From Serratia entomophila (GTDB lineage: Bacteria; Pseudomonadota; Gammaproteobacteria; Enterobacterales; Enterobacteriaceae): a DNA stretch of 64,000 bases. The notes under the pieces are model-generated. The model was not told the DNA's origin. It was given only the letters and a program-made list of their open reading frames with translations, and did not search any database. This document shows, in pieces, positions 7,287-16,916 of the stretch. Location of the stretch: positions 2,170,001 to 2,234,000 of the forward strand of contig NZ_CP082787.1 of assembly GCF_021462285.1 (NCBI RefSeq), in the 5' to 3' direction. Both the position numbers and the translations under genes were made by a program. How positions within the stretch are numbered: position 1 is the first letter of the stretch; every line of letters begins with the position of its first letter.

Positions 7287-8051
7287 TCAGTGGGACGAAA
7301 GGGTTACGGGCTGTTTGTTGTCATTGACCGTCGCCTGCAGCGCGCCGCCGCTAAAGTTGCCGGCGGGCGGCAGGGCGAAACGCATCTGCGATCCGGGCAG
7401 CACGTAGCCCATTAGCCCGGGATTCAGGGTCTTGCCCTGCAGCGTGACTTTGGAAATGCGCGCATGCACCGCACCCTGGTTGCGCACCTCCAGCCAACGC
7501 TGGCTGCTTTGCTGCAGCAAGCGGTAGCTAAGCTGCGGTTGGCTGGCGCTGGCGTAGTCGCGCGGTTTTTCGCTGTCCTGTTTGGTCCAAATGCCTTTGC
7601 CGCTGACAAACAGCGGCACCGAGTAGCGCATCTGGAACTTCAGCCCCATCTGCGCGCCGTCGGGCGTAGCGCCGCTTGACTGATCCTTGATCGGCACTTC
7701 ATCGATCAGCACGCGATAGGCGCGTTCCTGGCCGGCAGCGGGCGCAGACTGTTTGATCAAACGGATAAGCTGGCGCTTGCCCGGAGCGATCGAGGCTACC
7801 GGCGGGCTGGCGATCACCTCGCTCTGGTTGCGATAATCGTCTTTGCCGGCGGTTTGTTGCCAGCCAAGCACGCGGATTTGCATATAGACCGGCTTGCTGT
7901 CGCGATTTTCCAGCCACAGCGCGGTAGCCTGTTGTTGATCCTCAATGACCGGATCAATGGGCCAGATCAGAATGGACGCGGCGGCCAGCGCCTGCGACGA
8001 ACCTGCCAGCAGCAGCGCCGCGGTCAGCGGCAGACGGAAGGAATTGCGCAT
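7287..8051 (-). CDS. Periplasmic pilus assembly chaperone (CsuC type)
   Basis: A 254-residue PapD-like chaperone with a signal peptide (RNSFRLPLTAALLLAGSSQALAA). Features are the N-terminal immunoglobulin domain beginning ASILIWPIDPVIEDQQQATALWLENRD, the subunit-capping edge strand and basic cleft region GKRQLIRLI, and the YRVLIDEVP motif seen in archaic-type chaperones. It folds and caps pilus subunits by donor-strand complementation before delivery to the usher. It follows the csuB-like pilin by 24 bp and precedes the usher by seven, in the canonical csu order. Confidence 0.9.
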   Translation of the reverse strand: MRNSFRLPLTAALLLAGSSQALAAASILIWPIDPVIEDQQQATALWLENRDSKPVYMQIRVLGWQQTAGKDDYRNQSEVIASPPVASIAPGKRQLIRLIKQSAPAAGQERAYRVLIDEVPIKDQSSGATPDGAQMGLKFQMRYSVPLFVSGKGIWTKQDSEKPRDYASASQPQLSYRLLQQSSQRWLEVRNQGAVHARISKVTLQGKTLNPGLMGYVLPGSQMRFALPPAGNFSGGALQATVNDNKQPVTLSSH

Positions 8052-8075
8052 AACTAAATCCTTATTCCAAAAAAC

Positions 8076-8630
8076 TTAATAAGTTACCGTCAGTAAGACC
8101 GTATCGCTGTATACGCCACTGGTGGGCAGGATACTGGTCGAAAACAGACGGGCGTAAACCTTGATTTCCTGGGTGCTGCCGGTGGCGGAAAGGGTCTGCG
8201 CCGTTCCGCCGTTGCCGCCATCGCCCCACAGGGTGGAGTAGTTGCTGTCCTGATAGAGCTGGTAAAGCAGGGTTTCGGCCGTGGTGGCGTTCTGCAATTT
8301 GCGCCCGGCGGCAATGGAGCCGGTGATATGGTTGCCGATGCCCAGCGCCAGCGTGACGCTCAACCCGGGGTTGCAGCGCAGCTGCACCGAACCGGCGCCG
8401 ACGCTGGAAACGATGCTGACGTTGCTGCTCAGAGAGGATATTTGGCCGAAGTTCAGGCTGCCGAAGGTGGTGACGTCGCTGACGCCGCTGCCCAGCACGC
8501 AGCCTTTCACCACGGATGCGTTGACGGTAAACGGCTGGCTCTTGCTCAGATCGTTGACGCCGGTGTCAGCCAGGGCCGCGGACAGCGGCAGACAGAATGC
8601 CAACCCGTAAATTGAAACGCGCATCGCCAT
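8076..8630 (-). CDS. Csu-like minor pilin, spore coat U domain (CsuB type)
   Basis: A secreted pilin of about 184 residues: signal peptide ending SAALA, then one SCPU domain with the FGSLNFGQIS block, an internal cysteine pair (KGCVLG and LRCNPG) and the ending TSGVYSDTVLLTVTY. The start at ATG 8630 overlaps the previous stop in a TAATG arrangement, which indicates translational coupling; a second ATG lies two codons downstream. Family knowledge places CsuB-like subunits in the tip-proximal part of the pilus. Confidence 0.85.
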   Translation of the reverse strand: MAMRVSIYGLAFCLPLSAALADTGVNDLSKSQPFTVNASVVKGCVLGSGVSDVTTFGSLNFGQISSLSSNVSIVSSVGAGSVQLRCNPGLSVTLALGIGNHITGSIAAGRKLQNATTAETLLYQLYQDSNYSTLWGDGGNGGTAQTLSATGSTQEIKVYARLFSTSILPTSGVYSDTVLLTVTY

Positions 8631-9133
8631 TACCAATTGATCGTAACCTGTACCGTATCGGTGTAGCTGCCGACGGCGGGAGTGGTTTGAACCGGGATCA
8701 TGCCATACACCGGCAGCCAGTTATCCGCGCCGTTGGCGGTTTGCGCTACCCCGGTCAAATTGTCCCAGACGGTGCTGTGGGCGGCGCTGGTGTACAGGTT
8801 GTAATACACCCGCTGCCCGGCGCCGCTCTGCAGGTAGCGGGCAGCGGTATTGCCGCTTTGTCCGCCGTCAAGCAAAACGCTATAGCTGGTGCCGTTGTTG
8901 CACTTAACCCGAATGGCGCCGGCGTTTTGCTGCCCGGCGACGCTGACGGCGGTGCTGAGAAAGTACAGCGTGCCGAAGTTCAGCGAGCCGAAACTGATGC
9001 TGCCGCCCGACGAACTTCCGGCCTCGCAGGCGCTCACCAGGGTAGCGCTGACGCCAATAGTGGCGGTTTTGCTGTCAGCCATCGCCGCCAGGCTGAACGC
9101 CAGCGCGCCGCAGCAGAAAAGCGCCCGCCGCAC
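8630..9133 (-). CDS. Csu-like minor pilin, spore coat U domain (CsuA type)
   Basis: A 167-residue secreted protein. Signal peptide RRALFCCGALAFSLAAMA is followed by an SCPU domain with FGSLNFGTLYFLSTAVSV, a cysteine pair (SACEAG and VKCNNG), and the terminal AVGSYTDTVQVTINW strand. Two bases separate it from the preceding major subunit gene, and its stop overlaps the next start. It is an adaptor or minor subunit in the csuA position. Confidence 0.85.
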   Translation of the reverse strand: MRRALFCCGALAFSLAAMADSKTATIGVSATLVSACEAGSSSGGSISFGSLNFGTLYFLSTAVSVAGQQNAGAIRVKCNNGTSYSVLLDGGQSGNTAARYLQSGAGQRVYYNLYTSAAHSTVWDNLTGVAQTANGADNWLPVYGMIPVQTTPAVGSYTDTVQVTINW

Positions 9134-9135
9134 CT

Positions 9136-9675
9136 TTACCAGGTGACCGTCATGGTGACGGTATCGTCATAGGTGTCCGCGGCAGGCGTGGCTCCGGCGG
9201 CCGGTACGCGGCCATAGACGATCAGCGGCACCGCCGCCCCGGTGCCGGTGCCGCTCAGCGCCGCGGCGCCGGAGCCCCAGGCGGTTGAACGCGCGGAGTC
9301 CTGATACAGGTTGTAATTGATGAAGGCGCCGGCGCTGCTGGCCATGCGGCGTTGGTTGCCGGTGGTGACGTGCAGGCCATTGTTCAGCGCCACCGTATAG
9401 TTGGTGCCGGTAGTGCAGGTGAGCGACAGCGTGCCGGCGCCGCCCGAACCGGTGGCGCTGGCGTCGATAATGTTGGCCAGCGAAGAATAGGTGCCGAAGC
9501 TAATGGAGCCGAAGTCGTTGACGGAGCCGCTGCTGTTTCCGCCGCCCACCACGCAACCGGCGCCGATGGTTAAGGTCACCCCCAGATTGCCCTGAATGGT
9601 GCCCGCTGCATTGGCCGCGCCGTTGGCGCACAGCAGGGTGGCCACCGAGGTCAATGCCATCAGAGTTTTTTTCAT
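9136..9675 (-). CDS. Csu-like major pilin, spore coat U domain (CsuA/B type)
   Basis: The first gene of the pilus operon encodes 179 residues. The signal peptide ends GAANA, the SCPU domain contains the FGSISFGTYSSLANI block and two cysteines (AGCVVGG and LTCTTG), and it ends in ADTYDDTVTMTVTW. It is rich in Gly, Ala, Ser and Thr, as expected of a shaft subunit. Its leading position matches CsuA/B, the major rod subunit of archaic pili. An AAGGAAA ribosome-binding site precedes the ATG. The 279 bp upstream are AT-rich and must hold the operon promoter. A poor sigma-70 match (TTATCA, 17 bp, TATCCT, minus strand) lies about 100 bp before the start, but I do not call it. Confidence 0.87.
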   Translation of the reverse strand: MKKTLMALTSVATLLCANGAANAAGTIQGNLGVTLTIGAGCVVGGGNSSGSVNDFGSISFGTYSSLANIIDASATGSGGAGTLSLTCTTGTNYTVALNNGLHVTTGNQRRMASSAGAFINYNLYQDSARSTAWGSGAAALSGTGTGAAVPLIVYGRVPAAGATPAADTYDDTVTMTVTW

Positions 9676-9954
9676 ATTATTTTCCTTGCCGTATTAAGAG
9701 AAGCCCGCAAAGACGCCACCCAGAGCTGAGTTAAACGCATTAATTTACCTACAGCTTAATTAATAGGATAAGAATTAGGAATTGTCTTGATAAAAGGCTA
9801 AAAACTTTCTTTATTTTGCACGAATGCCGCATTTAGGGGACTGCGACGGGGAAATACTGACGGGGCTAAATGATTAGAATAATAATAGATGAGAGTAGGA
9901 ATATTATTAGCGTTATTTTTTTTCCGGGAGCAGTGCCCCCGGCATTTAAAATGG

Positions 9955-11391
9955 TTACAGATGAAAATCCAATGCGCCGTCGCGTACCAACTCACGCGGC
10001 AAATTGTTTTTTATCCGGCTGCCGATGCGTTTGGCGATACCCAGCGGCTGTTGCTGATAGGTGACGATGCACTCGTCTCCTTCCGGCGGGTGTTCCGGGT
10101 ACAGATCGCGGCCGTGGTACCACTCCTGCGCCAGCGCGGCGTCCAGTTCAAAGCACCGTTGGCTTTCGGCGCTCGCCAGCGCAATCACCGCCTCATGCTG
10201 CCAGCGGAAGCCTTTGGGGAAACGCTCAGCCAGCTTCAGGCCGATGCGTGAAAAACGCACTTTGGCCGTCAGCGGTTCCAGCTCCGCCGGGAACAGCCAG
10301 ATTTCTTTGTCGCGCGCCCACAGCCGGCCGGCGTCGTCCCAGGCCAAGCCCGATGCCGCCGCGGCCGAGGCGACCTCGGCGGAGTCTTTGCCGGACAGCG
10401 GGCTGAACGGGAATTTACCCAGCTTGTAGTTCGGTTTCGCCAACGGCGCGACGCTGTGGTTCTTGCGCAACCGCGCCACGAAAAAGCCTTCGCTGTCGTA
10501 GATCTGCGGGAAGACGTGCAGGAAGCCTTCTGCGGTCAGCGCCTGGCGCGCGCCGGGGAACAGTTCGCCCAGCGGTTCTACGCTCACCGCATCGCCATAG
10601 GTCGCCAGCAGCCATGCCACCACCTGCTGGTTTTCCTGCGCATTAAGCGTGCAGGTGGAATAGACCATCACGCCGCCCGGCGCCAGAGCGTGGAAAGCGC
10701 TGTCGATCAGCTCGCGCTGGGTATCGGCAATGGCGGCGACGCTTTCCGGCGACCAGTTGCTCATGGCGTCCGGATCCTTGCGCACCACACCTTCGCCGGA
10801 GCAGGGGGCATCCAGCAAAATGGCGTCAAAGCTTTCCGGCAGCGCCGCGCCGAACACCCGGCCGTCAAAATGGGTCAGCGCGGCGTTTTTCACGCCGCAG
10901 CGGCTGATGTTGGCGTGCAGCACCTTCACCCGGCTGGCGGAGTATTCGTTGGCGACGATGCCGCCCTGGTTGTTCATCAGCGCGGCGATCTGGGTGGTTT
11001 TGGAACCCGGCGCCGCCGCAACGTCCAGTACCCGCTTCGGTGTCTCGCGGCCGGCGAACAGCGCGCTGACCGGCAGCATGGAGCTGGCTTCCTGAATATA
11101 AAACAGGCCGCTCAGGTGTTCGGCAGCGCTGCCCAACCGCAGTTCTTCATCTTCGCGTTCGATCCAGAAGCCCTCGGCACACCAGGGGATCGGCTCCAGC
11201 CGCCAGTCGTAGCCCTGCACCAGCGTCAAAAAATCGGCGACGGCGATCTTCAGAGTATTAACCCGCAGGCTGCGGCGCAGCGGGCGCTGGCAGGCGGCGA
11301 TAAAATCGTCCATCGACAATGCGGCGGGCATGATGGCGCGGGTCGCGTCGAGGAAAGCGGGGGGCAGAAAAACGGAGGCGGATTTGGCCAC
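9955..11391 (-). CDS. rsmF: 16S rRNA (cytosine-1407-C5) methyltransferase RsmF
   Basis: A 478-residue protein matching E. coli RsmF (YebU) in length and sequence. It has the N-terminal [11 protein letters not shown] block, an AdoMet-binding [14 protein letters not shown], the two catalytic-region cysteines in [11 protein letters not shown] and VYSTCTLN, and a C-terminal PUA-like region. It methylates C1407 of 16S rRNA in the 30S subunit. The GTG at 11391 is chosen because it gives the family N-terminus ([13 protein letters not shown]); the longer frame adds 16 unconserved residues. In E. coli it is neighboured by letB, as here, and by yebV, which here lies beyond the pilus operon. Confidence 0.95.
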   Translation of the reverse strand: MAKSASVFLPPAFLDATRAIMPAALSMDDFIAACQRPLRRSLRVNTLKIAVADFLTLVQGYDWRLEPIPWCAEGFWIEREDEELRLGSAAEHLSGLFYIQEASSMLPVSALFAGRETPKRVLDVAAAPGSKTTQIAALMNNQGGIVANEYSASRVKVLHANISRCGVKNAALTHFDGRVFGAALPESFDAILLDAPCSGEGVVRKDPDAMSNWSPESVAAIADTQRELIDSAFHALAPGGVMVYSTCTLNAQENQQVVAWLLATYGDAVSVEPLGELFPGARQALTAEGFLHVFPQIYDSEGFFVARLRKNHSVAPLAKPNYKLGKFPFSPLSGKDSAEVASAAAASGLAWDDAGRLWARDKEIWLFPAELEPLTAKVRFSRIGLKLAERFPKGFRWQHEAVIALASAESQRCFELDAALAQEWYHGRDLYPEHPPEGDECIVTYQQQPLGIAKRIGSRIKNNLPRELVRDGALDFHL

Positions 11392-11446
11392 GGGGCGAAC
11401 TCTCAGGCAGCAATATAGATAAGGGCGGGAGTGTACCACAAAGCGG

Positions 11447-11479
11447 AAAAAAACAGGGGCCCGGCATGCCGGGCCCCTG
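11447..11479 (-). terminator. Terminator of letAB: perfect 26-bp palindrome with T-run
   Basis: Bases 11454-11466 are exactly complementary to 11467-11479 (core GGGCCCGGCATGCCGGGCCC). On the minus strand the stem is followed by seven T (11453-11447). It lies 14 bp past the letB stop and upstream of rsmF. Confidence 0.9.
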
Positions 11480-11492
11480 CGGAAATACGGGG

Positions 11493-14129
11493 TTAATTGC
11501 GCGGAATGGCGGTGCCCCAGGTTCTCCAGTCTTTCGGCTCTTCCGGATTCAGCAGGAAGTGCTTGTTCGGTACCGCCTGCGGCGCCACCGGAATGGTCGG
11601 CGGCGTAGCGAAGGCGATGCCGCCGCGAATAAACTGTTGGAAGGTGCCGCTCTTGATCACGCCGCCGGTCAGGCCGAACTGCAGGTTATAACCCGAGGCC
11701 AGCCAGAACACGCTGTTGTTGCGCACCAGATATTGGTATTTCTTGCTGATGCGCAGCGCGACGTGCACCCGGTCGGACATGGCGCCCAGGTAGAATCCGG
11801 TAATGGTGCCAACCTCCACGCCGCGGAACAGCACCGGCGTGCCTATCTGCAGCGAGCCGGTCTCAGCGGCGTCGAGGATCACGCTCAGGCCGTCGAGATA
11901 GCGCGAGTCGGTGATGCTGGCCTGCTGCAGCTCGAAGGTGCGCAGTTCGCGGCCGCGGCCCGGTTCCACGTTGATATAAGGCTGCAGCAGGGTATCGAGG
12001 TTGCTGACGCCGGCGGCGGAGATTTCCGGCGAAACGATCGAGAAGCGGCTGCCGAAACGCGCGAAGTTCTGCACGTATTCCGGATAGAGCACCGCTTTGG
12101 CCAGCACTTCGTTGCGTTCCGGCGCCAGCTGCAGCGATTCCACCTGGCCGACGTCGATGCCGAGATAGCGCAACGGCATGCCCGCCGACAGCTTGCTGGC
12201 GTCGTAGGTTTTCAGGATAATCTGGCTGCCCACCGCGCGTGCGGCGGTTTCGCTGGCGTACAGCACCCGGTTTGCGCCCTTGTTCAGGGTTACGCCCTGC
12301 AGGTTATCGAAGCTGATGGCGCCTTTCAGCGCGCGGTTAAGCGGCGAAGCCTGCACCGTCAGTCCGTTGCCGTTCAGCTGCACTTTGGCGCCGCCCTCGG
12401 CCCAGAAGATGCTTTCGCGGGTCAGCAGTTTGCGATATTCCGGGCTGATGTAGACGTCCACTTCGAATTCATTGGCCTTCGGGCGCACGTTGACGATTTC
12501 GCCCACCTGGAACTTGCGGTACAGCACCACGGAGCCGGCCTGCACATCCGGCAGGCTGACGGCGCTCAGCGTCAGGGTTGGAGCAGGGTTGTTGCCGACG
12601 ATGCCGGCCTCGGCTTTCTCGGCGTTGGCGTACAGCGGGTACTGGCCGCCCGGTTCACCTTTGCTGCCGGGAATAATGCGCACGCCGCCGTCGATCCACT
12701 CCTGTGCGCTGGCGCCGAGCACTTCCATACCGTCCAGCCCCAGCTTGACGTCGACGCGGCTGTTGACCACGAACTTGCTGTCCTTGTGCAGCAGGCTGCG
12801 ATACTGGGCGTCTACCGCGGCGGTGAACACCACGCCGCTGCCGGTCAGGGTGCGGCTCATGATTTGGCCGACCTTGACGCCGTGCACGATCAGCGGCTGG
12901 CCGACGTCGATGCCGTAGCTCTGCGGCGCATTCAGCGTCACGGTCAGCACGCCCGGCTGCTGCAGCAAGGTCTCGTTGCTGTCCAGCACGTTGAAATGCT
13001 GCTGCGGCTCGCCGTCGCCCGGCACCAGTTCCAGAGTGGTGCCGGTCAGCAGTTGGCTGAGCTTGGCGTCGCTGAGGCTGATGCGTGGGCTGCGCATCAC
13101 GATGCGGGTGCCGCTGCGCATCAGATCCACCACCGACGGATCTATGGTCAGTTCACCGGTGACCTTGCTGTCCTGCTGCAGCGTCAGCTTGGTCAGCGTG
13201 CCCACCTGCAGCCCCTGATACATCAGCGGCGTGCGGTTTTCGCTCAGGTTGTTGCCGCTCGGCAGATCCAGCTGAATGTTGACGCCGCGCTGGCTGTGGG
13301 CCAGATCGGGATACAGGGTGTAGCTTTGATCGGCCTTGGCCTGTTGGCCGTCGGGCGGGGAGTCGAAGGCGATGGCGCCGTTGACCAGCGCCGCCAGGCT
13401 TTCCATCTGCACCGACGCGCCGGACAGGCTGAAGTCGCCCTTAAAGCCGGACACGTTCCAGAAACGGCTGCTGCCCTTCACCAGGTTGGCGAAGCGGCGA
13501 TCGATCAGTACGTCGATGGTCACGCCCTTGTTGTCTTCGGCGATGGTGTAATCATACACCTTGCCGACCGGGATTTTGCGGTAGTACACCAGCGAACCGG
13601 TATTGAGCGAGCCCAGATCGCTGGCGTGCAGGTGGATCATCAGCTCGCCGGTGTTCAGCCGATATTTCGGTTGGGTATCGAGCGCGGTAAAGTGGGTCTG
13701 CGCTTTGCCGCTGCCGGGCATCATGCCGATGTAGTTGCCGCCGACCAGCGCATCCAGCCCGGACACCCCGGCCAGTGAAGCCTTGGGGGTCACCAGCCAA
13801 AACTGGGTGCCGTCGCGCAGCGAATCTTCCAGATCGCTCTTGATGCTGGCTTCCACCACGATGCTGCGCAAATCCTTGCTCAGGCTGATCTTCTGCACCG
13901 TGCCGACGTCCACCCCCTGGTAACGCACCGGGGTGCGGCCGGCGACGATGCCCGCCGCCGACTGGAAGTCGATGGTGACGGTGGCGCCGCGCTCCTGGAC
14001 ATTGTTATAGACCAGCCACCCGGCGATCAGCAGGGCGATAAACGGCAGTAACCAAAATGGTGAAATGCGGCGCTTGTTTTTGACCCGCGCTTCAGTCGGT
14101 GTAGTCGGCGTTTCCTGTTGCATGTGCAT
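11493..14129 (-). CDS. letB: LetB (YebT), MCE-family intermembrane lipid transport tunnel
   Basis: This 878-residue protein is nearly collinear with E. coli YebT/LetB (877 aa). It has a cytoplasmic basic stretch ([25 protein letters not shown]), one membrane anchor, and a chain of seven MCE domains recognisable by repeats such as [39 protein letters not shown] and [13 protein letters not shown]. The hexameric protein spans the periplasm as a tube carrying phospholipids between membranes. Its start lies 38 bp inside letA, so the two are translationally coupled. An ATG two codons in (14123) is an equally good initiator. Confidence 0.95.
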   Translation of the reverse strand: MHMQQETPTTPTEARVKNKRRISPFWLLPFIALLIAGWLVYNNVQERGATVTIDFQSAAGIVAGRTPVRYQGVDVGTVQKISLSKDLRSIVVEASIKSDLEDSLRDGTQFWLVTPKASLAGVSGLDALVGGNYIGMMPGSGKAQTHFTALDTQPKYRLNTGELMIHLHASDLGSLNTGSLVYYRKIPVGKVYDYTIAEDNKGVTIDVLIDRRFANLVKGSSRFWNVSGFKGDFSLSGASVQMESLAALVNGAIAFDSPPDGQQAKADQSYTLYPDLAHSQRGVNIQLDLPSGNNLSENRTPLMYQGLQVGTLTKLTLQQDSKVTGELTIDPSVVDLMRSGTRIVMRSPRISLSDAKLSQLLTGTTLELVPGDGEPQQHFNVLDSNETLLQQPGVLTVTLNAPQSYGIDVGQPLIVHGVKVGQIMSRTLTGSGVVFTAAVDAQYRSLLHKDSKFVVNSRVDVKLGLDGMEVLGASAQEWIDGGVRIIPGSKGEPGGQYPLYANAEKAEAGIVGNNPAPTLTLSAVSLPDVQAGSVVLYRKFQVGEIVNVRPKANEFEVDVYISPEYRKLLTRESIFWAEGGAKVQLNGNGLTVQASPLNRALKGAISFDNLQGVTLNKGANRVLYASETAARAVGSQIILKTYDASKLSAGMPLRYLGIDVGQVESLQLAPERNEVLAKAVLYPEYVQNFARFGSRFSIVSPEISAAGVSNLDTLLQPYINVEPGRGRELRTFELQQASITDSRYLDGLSVILDAAETGSLQIGTPVLFRGVEVGTITGFYLGAMSDRVHVALRISKKYQYLVRNNSVFWLASGYNLQFGLTGGVIKSGTFQQFIRGGIAFATPPTIPVAPQAVPNKHFLLNPEEPKDWRTWGTAIPRN

Positions 14130-15342
14130 CCCAAATCAATCGGCTATCCAGCCACTCAGCGGCAAGAATAGTTAAAATGACCGCCGAACCAAAGTAAAAG
14201 GCGGCCGGCCCCATAGTAAAAGATAACAGCTGGTCGCGATTGACCAGTGACATCATCAAAGCGATAACAAACAGATCGAGCATCGACCAGCGGCCGATCC
14301 AGGTCACCAGCCGCAGCAGGCGAATGCGCGTCTTCAGGCTGTGCGACGTCTTGAAATGGATGCTGAACAGCAGAGTGAGCAGCACGAGCACCTTGGTAAA
14401 CGGCACCAGCACGCTGGCGATAAACACGATGGCGGCGATCGGCACGTTGCCGGAAGTCGCCAGCGAGACCACGCCGGAGAAGATGGTGTCTTCCAGGCGC
14501 GCGCCGTTGGCGTAGATGATTGAGATCGGCAGCAGGTTGGCGGGGATCAGCAGAATCATGGCCGAAATCAGCGCCGCCCAGGTTTTTTGCAGGCTGTAAG
14601 GCTGGCGATGGCACATCGGCACATGGCAGCGCGGGCAGCGGCCGCGTTCATCAGGGTAGCCGGTGTAGTGGCACGACAGGCAAACGTGCAGCGCCGCCGG
14701 CGGGCCTTCCGGTTGTTCCTGCGGGTAGTAGCGCTCCCACAGCTGCTCGAGGTTGATGTGGATCAGCGTCAGGATGCTCAGCAGCGTCAACGACAGGTAG
14801 GCGATCAGTGCGCTGCCCGCTTGAATATCGGCGTAGTCCTGCACTTTAATCGCCGCCACCGCCATGCCGATCAGGTAAATGTCGAGCATCACCCATTCTT
14901 TCAACCGTTCCAGCATCAGCATCACCGGGCGCAGGTTCATGCCGAGCGCGTGGCCGAAGCGCAGATAAAGCAGCGACAACGCCAGCGTCAGCGGCGCGCC
15001 GATGGTGCAGAACGCCACCATGCTGGCGGTGATGGGATCGCCCTGGCGGCTCATCTGCCAGATGCCTTCCAGCAGGCTGGCGTCGATGCGGGTACCGAGC
15101 AGGCGGATGCTGATCAGCGGTTCGGCAAAGGCGAACGGCATCAGCAACAGCATGGCGATCGCCATGGCGGTCAGGCGGGTCATCGACCAGTCGCGGCCGT
15201 GCACCACCTTGGCGTTGCAGCGCGGGCAGTAGGCCGCCTGATTGCCGCTCAGCGGTGGCAACACAAACAGCAGGTCGCATTCGCAACAACGCTGGTGGCG
15301 AGCCTTGGAAAGGGGGCCGGTGATCGCGTGTATCTTCATCAT
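14092..15342 (-). CDS. letA: LetA (YebS), PqiA-family integral membrane protein
   Basis: A 416-residue polytopic inner-membrane protein of the PqiA family. Two zinc-ribbon modules each precede a membrane block: CCECDLLF...CPRC near residue 20 and CLSCHYTG...CPRCHVPMC near residue 220. It is the partner of LetB in intermembrane lipid transport. The ATG at 15342 ([19 protein letters not shown]) gives the family length. The frame extends 61 codons further upstream without similarity, so the longer start is rejected. Its last 38 bp overlap letB. Confidence 0.92.
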   Translation of the reverse strand: MMKIHAITGPLSKARHQRCCECDLLFVLPPLSGNQAAYCPRCNAKVVHGRDWSMTRLTAMAIAMLLLMPFAFAEPLISIRLLGTRIDASLLEGIWQMSRQGDPITASMVAFCTIGAPLTLALSLLYLRFGHALGMNLRPVMLMLERLKEWVMLDIYLIGMAVAAIKVQDYADIQAGSALIAYLSLTLLSILTLIHINLEQLWERYYPQEQPEGPPAALHVCLSCHYTGYPDERGRCPRCHVPMCHRQPYSLQKTWAALISAMILLIPANLLPISIIYANGARLEDTIFSGVVSLATSGNVPIAAIVFIASVLVPFTKVLVLLTLLFSIHFKTSHSLKTRIRLLRLVTWIGRWSMLDLFVIALMMSLVNRDQLLSFTMGPAAFYFGSAVILTILAAEWLDSRLIWDAHATGNADYTD

Positions 15343-15593
15343 GACAAAAGCTGCTCTGAAGCTCGCCGGAGTTCTTAGCGTAGCTGAAAAATAAGCCTGC
15401 CAGTGCCTCATAAGGTAAAGCGCCGGGCGGCAAAACAGGGTAAACAGGGTTTCTGAGCGGCAAACATACCCTGACCGACGGGGTTTTGTGAAGCGGCAGA
15501 TGAATAACCTTGTGGCTATACGCATTTAATGCTTATTTTATAGAGCCTAAGCGTTAGGCTTCTGGCCATCTCTATTGTTTTAATGGTTAACAC

Positions 15594-16091
15594 ATGACAA
15601 AAGAACAATTCTACGCGGAATTAAAACGTGATTTGAGCGCGCTGTTAGACGGGGAAACCAACTTTATCGCCGCGCTTTCCAACGCCAGCGCGTTGATCAA
15701 CGAACGGCTGGACGACGTGAACTGGGCCGGTTTTTACCTGATGGAGGGCAACCAGCTGGTGTTGGGGCCGTTCCAGGGCAAAATCGCCTGCGTGCGCATT
15801 CCGGTCGGCAAAGGGGTGTGCGGCACCGCAGTGGCGGAAAACCGCGTGCAGCGCGTCGGCGATGTCCATGAATTTCCGGGCCATATCGCCTGCGACGCGG
15901 CCAGCAATGCAGAAATCGTACTGCCGCTGCACGTCGGCGGCCGGGTTATCGGCGTTCTTGATATCGACAGCACAGTTTATCAACGCTTCGACGAAGCGGA
16001 CGAACTGGGGCTGAAAGCAGTGGTGGCGGGGCTTTGCGCGCAGCTGGAACAGTGTGATAGTGCGAAATATGTCACTGTAACGGCAAGTTGA
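15594..16091 (+). CDS. msrC: Free methionine-(R)-sulfoxide reductase MsrC (GAF domain)
   Basis: A 165-residue single GAF-domain enzyme. Cys66, Cys76 and Cys100 have spacing 10 and 24, identical to the redox cysteines of E. coli MsrC/YebR. It reduces free L-methionine-(R)-S-oxide in the cytoplasm with thioredoxin as reductant. It is divergent from letA, as yebR is from yebS in E. coli. A 20-bp palindrome containing a TATAAT lies between it and proQ. Confidence 0.94.
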   Translation: MTKEQFYAELKRDLSALLDGETNFIAALSNASALINERLDDVNWAGFYLMEGNQLVLGPFQGKIACVRIPVGKGVCGTAVAENRVQRVGDVHEFPGHIACDAASNAEIVLPLHVGGRVIGVLDIDSTVYQRFDEADELGLKAVVAGLCAQLEQCDSAKYVTVTAS

Positions 16092-16118
16092 TCTACGGTT
16101 AACGTGGCATTTACCGAT

Positions 16119-16138
16119 GGCGTCATTATAATGACGCC
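16119..16138 (+). promoter_or_regulatory. 20-bp perfect palindrome containing TATAAT, upstream of proQ
   Basis: GGCGTCATTATAATGACGCC is fully self-complementary and its centre contains a consensus -10 hexamer (16127-16132). It could be the proQ promoter -10 covered by an operator, or a hairpin ending msrC transcripts, although no T-run follows. No good -35 is seen at 17 bp. Confidence 0.4.
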
Positions 16139-16186
16139 TGTTCATGCCTGCGCTGGTTGGCAAACCCGTTGTAATCAGGAAATTTC

Positions 16187-16897
16187 ATGGAAAATCAACC
16201 TAAGTTGAACTCTAGTAAAGAAGTCATTGCTTTTCTTGCCGAGCGTTTTCCGCTCTGCTTTAGCGCCGAAGGCGAAGCTCGCCCGCTGAAAATCGGTATT
16301 TTTCAGGATTTGGTAGAGCGCGTGCAGGGGGAAGAGAACCTCAGCAAAACGCAATTGCGTTCTGCCCTGCGCCTGTACACCTCAAGCTGGCGGTACCTGT
16401 ACGGCGTCAAGGTTGGCGCGCAGCGCGTCGATCTGGACGGCAACCCGTGCGGTGAACTGGAGCAGCAGCATGTCGATCATGCTCGCCAGCAGCTTGAAGA
16501 AGCCAAAGCGCGCGTTCAGGCACAGCGTGCCGAACAAAACGCCAAAAAGCGTGAGGCCGCCGGTGAATCCGCCGAGGCAGAGCCACGCCGCGCGCGCCCA
16601 GCCGGTAAAAAGCCCGCTGCACGCCGCGAAGGCGGAGCCGCGCCGGAGAACCGCAAGCCACGCCCACAAACTCGCCCACAGCAAGCTCGTCAACCTCGTG
16701 CAGCAAAAGAGGAAAACCAGCCGCGTTATGCGCCAGTCACGGATATCTCTAAACTGCAAATTGGCCAGGAAATCAAAGTCAGAGCAGGTAAGAGCGCGAT
16801 GGATGCTACCGTACTCGAAATCGCTAAAGATGGCGTACGTGTGCAGCTCTCTTCCGGTCTGGCGATGATTGTGCGCGCAGAACACTTGCAGTTCTGA
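16187..16897 (+). CDS. proQ: RNA chaperone ProQ
   Basis: A 236-residue protein with the N-terminal FinO/ProQ RNA-binding domain (about residues 1-120; [32 protein letters not shown]). A long Lys/Arg/Ala/Pro-rich linker follows, then a C-terminal Tudor-like domain ([39 protein letters not shown] in part). ProQ binds structured sRNAs and mRNA 3' ends and influences osmotic-stress physiology. The gene is 19 bp upstream of prc in an operon conserved in enterobacteria. The E. coli protein is 232 aa, so length fits. Confidence 0.96.
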   Translation: MENQPKLNSSKEVIAFLAERFPLCFSAEGEARPLKIGIFQDLVERVQGEENLSKTQLRSALRLYTSSWRYLYGVKVGAQRVDLDGNPCGELEQQHVDHARQQLEEAKARVQAQRAEQNAKKREAAGESAEAEPRRARPAGKKPAARREGGAAPENRKPRPQTRPQQARQPRAAKEENQPRYAPVTDISKLQIGQEIKVRAGKSAMDATVLEIAKDGVRVQLSSGLAMIVRAEHLQF

Positions 16898-16916
16898 TAC
16901 GGAGGCCAACCAAGGC

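Noticed and set aside
9798..9995. 65-codon minus-strand frame in the rsmF-pilus spacer
   Set aside because: It overlaps the rsmF end, has no ribosome-binding site and an odd composition. Treated as spacer sequence.
11466..13778. Long plus-strand open frame of 770 codons
   Set aside because: It is antisense to letB, whose product matches LetB over its full length. The antisense product is a low-complexity Ala/His/Gln/Val-rich shadow of GC-rich codon usage.
14092..14129. Overlap of letA and letB as a possible frameshift or sequencing error
   Set aside because: Both proteins match their families to the ends. A 38-bp overlap is compatible with translational coupling.
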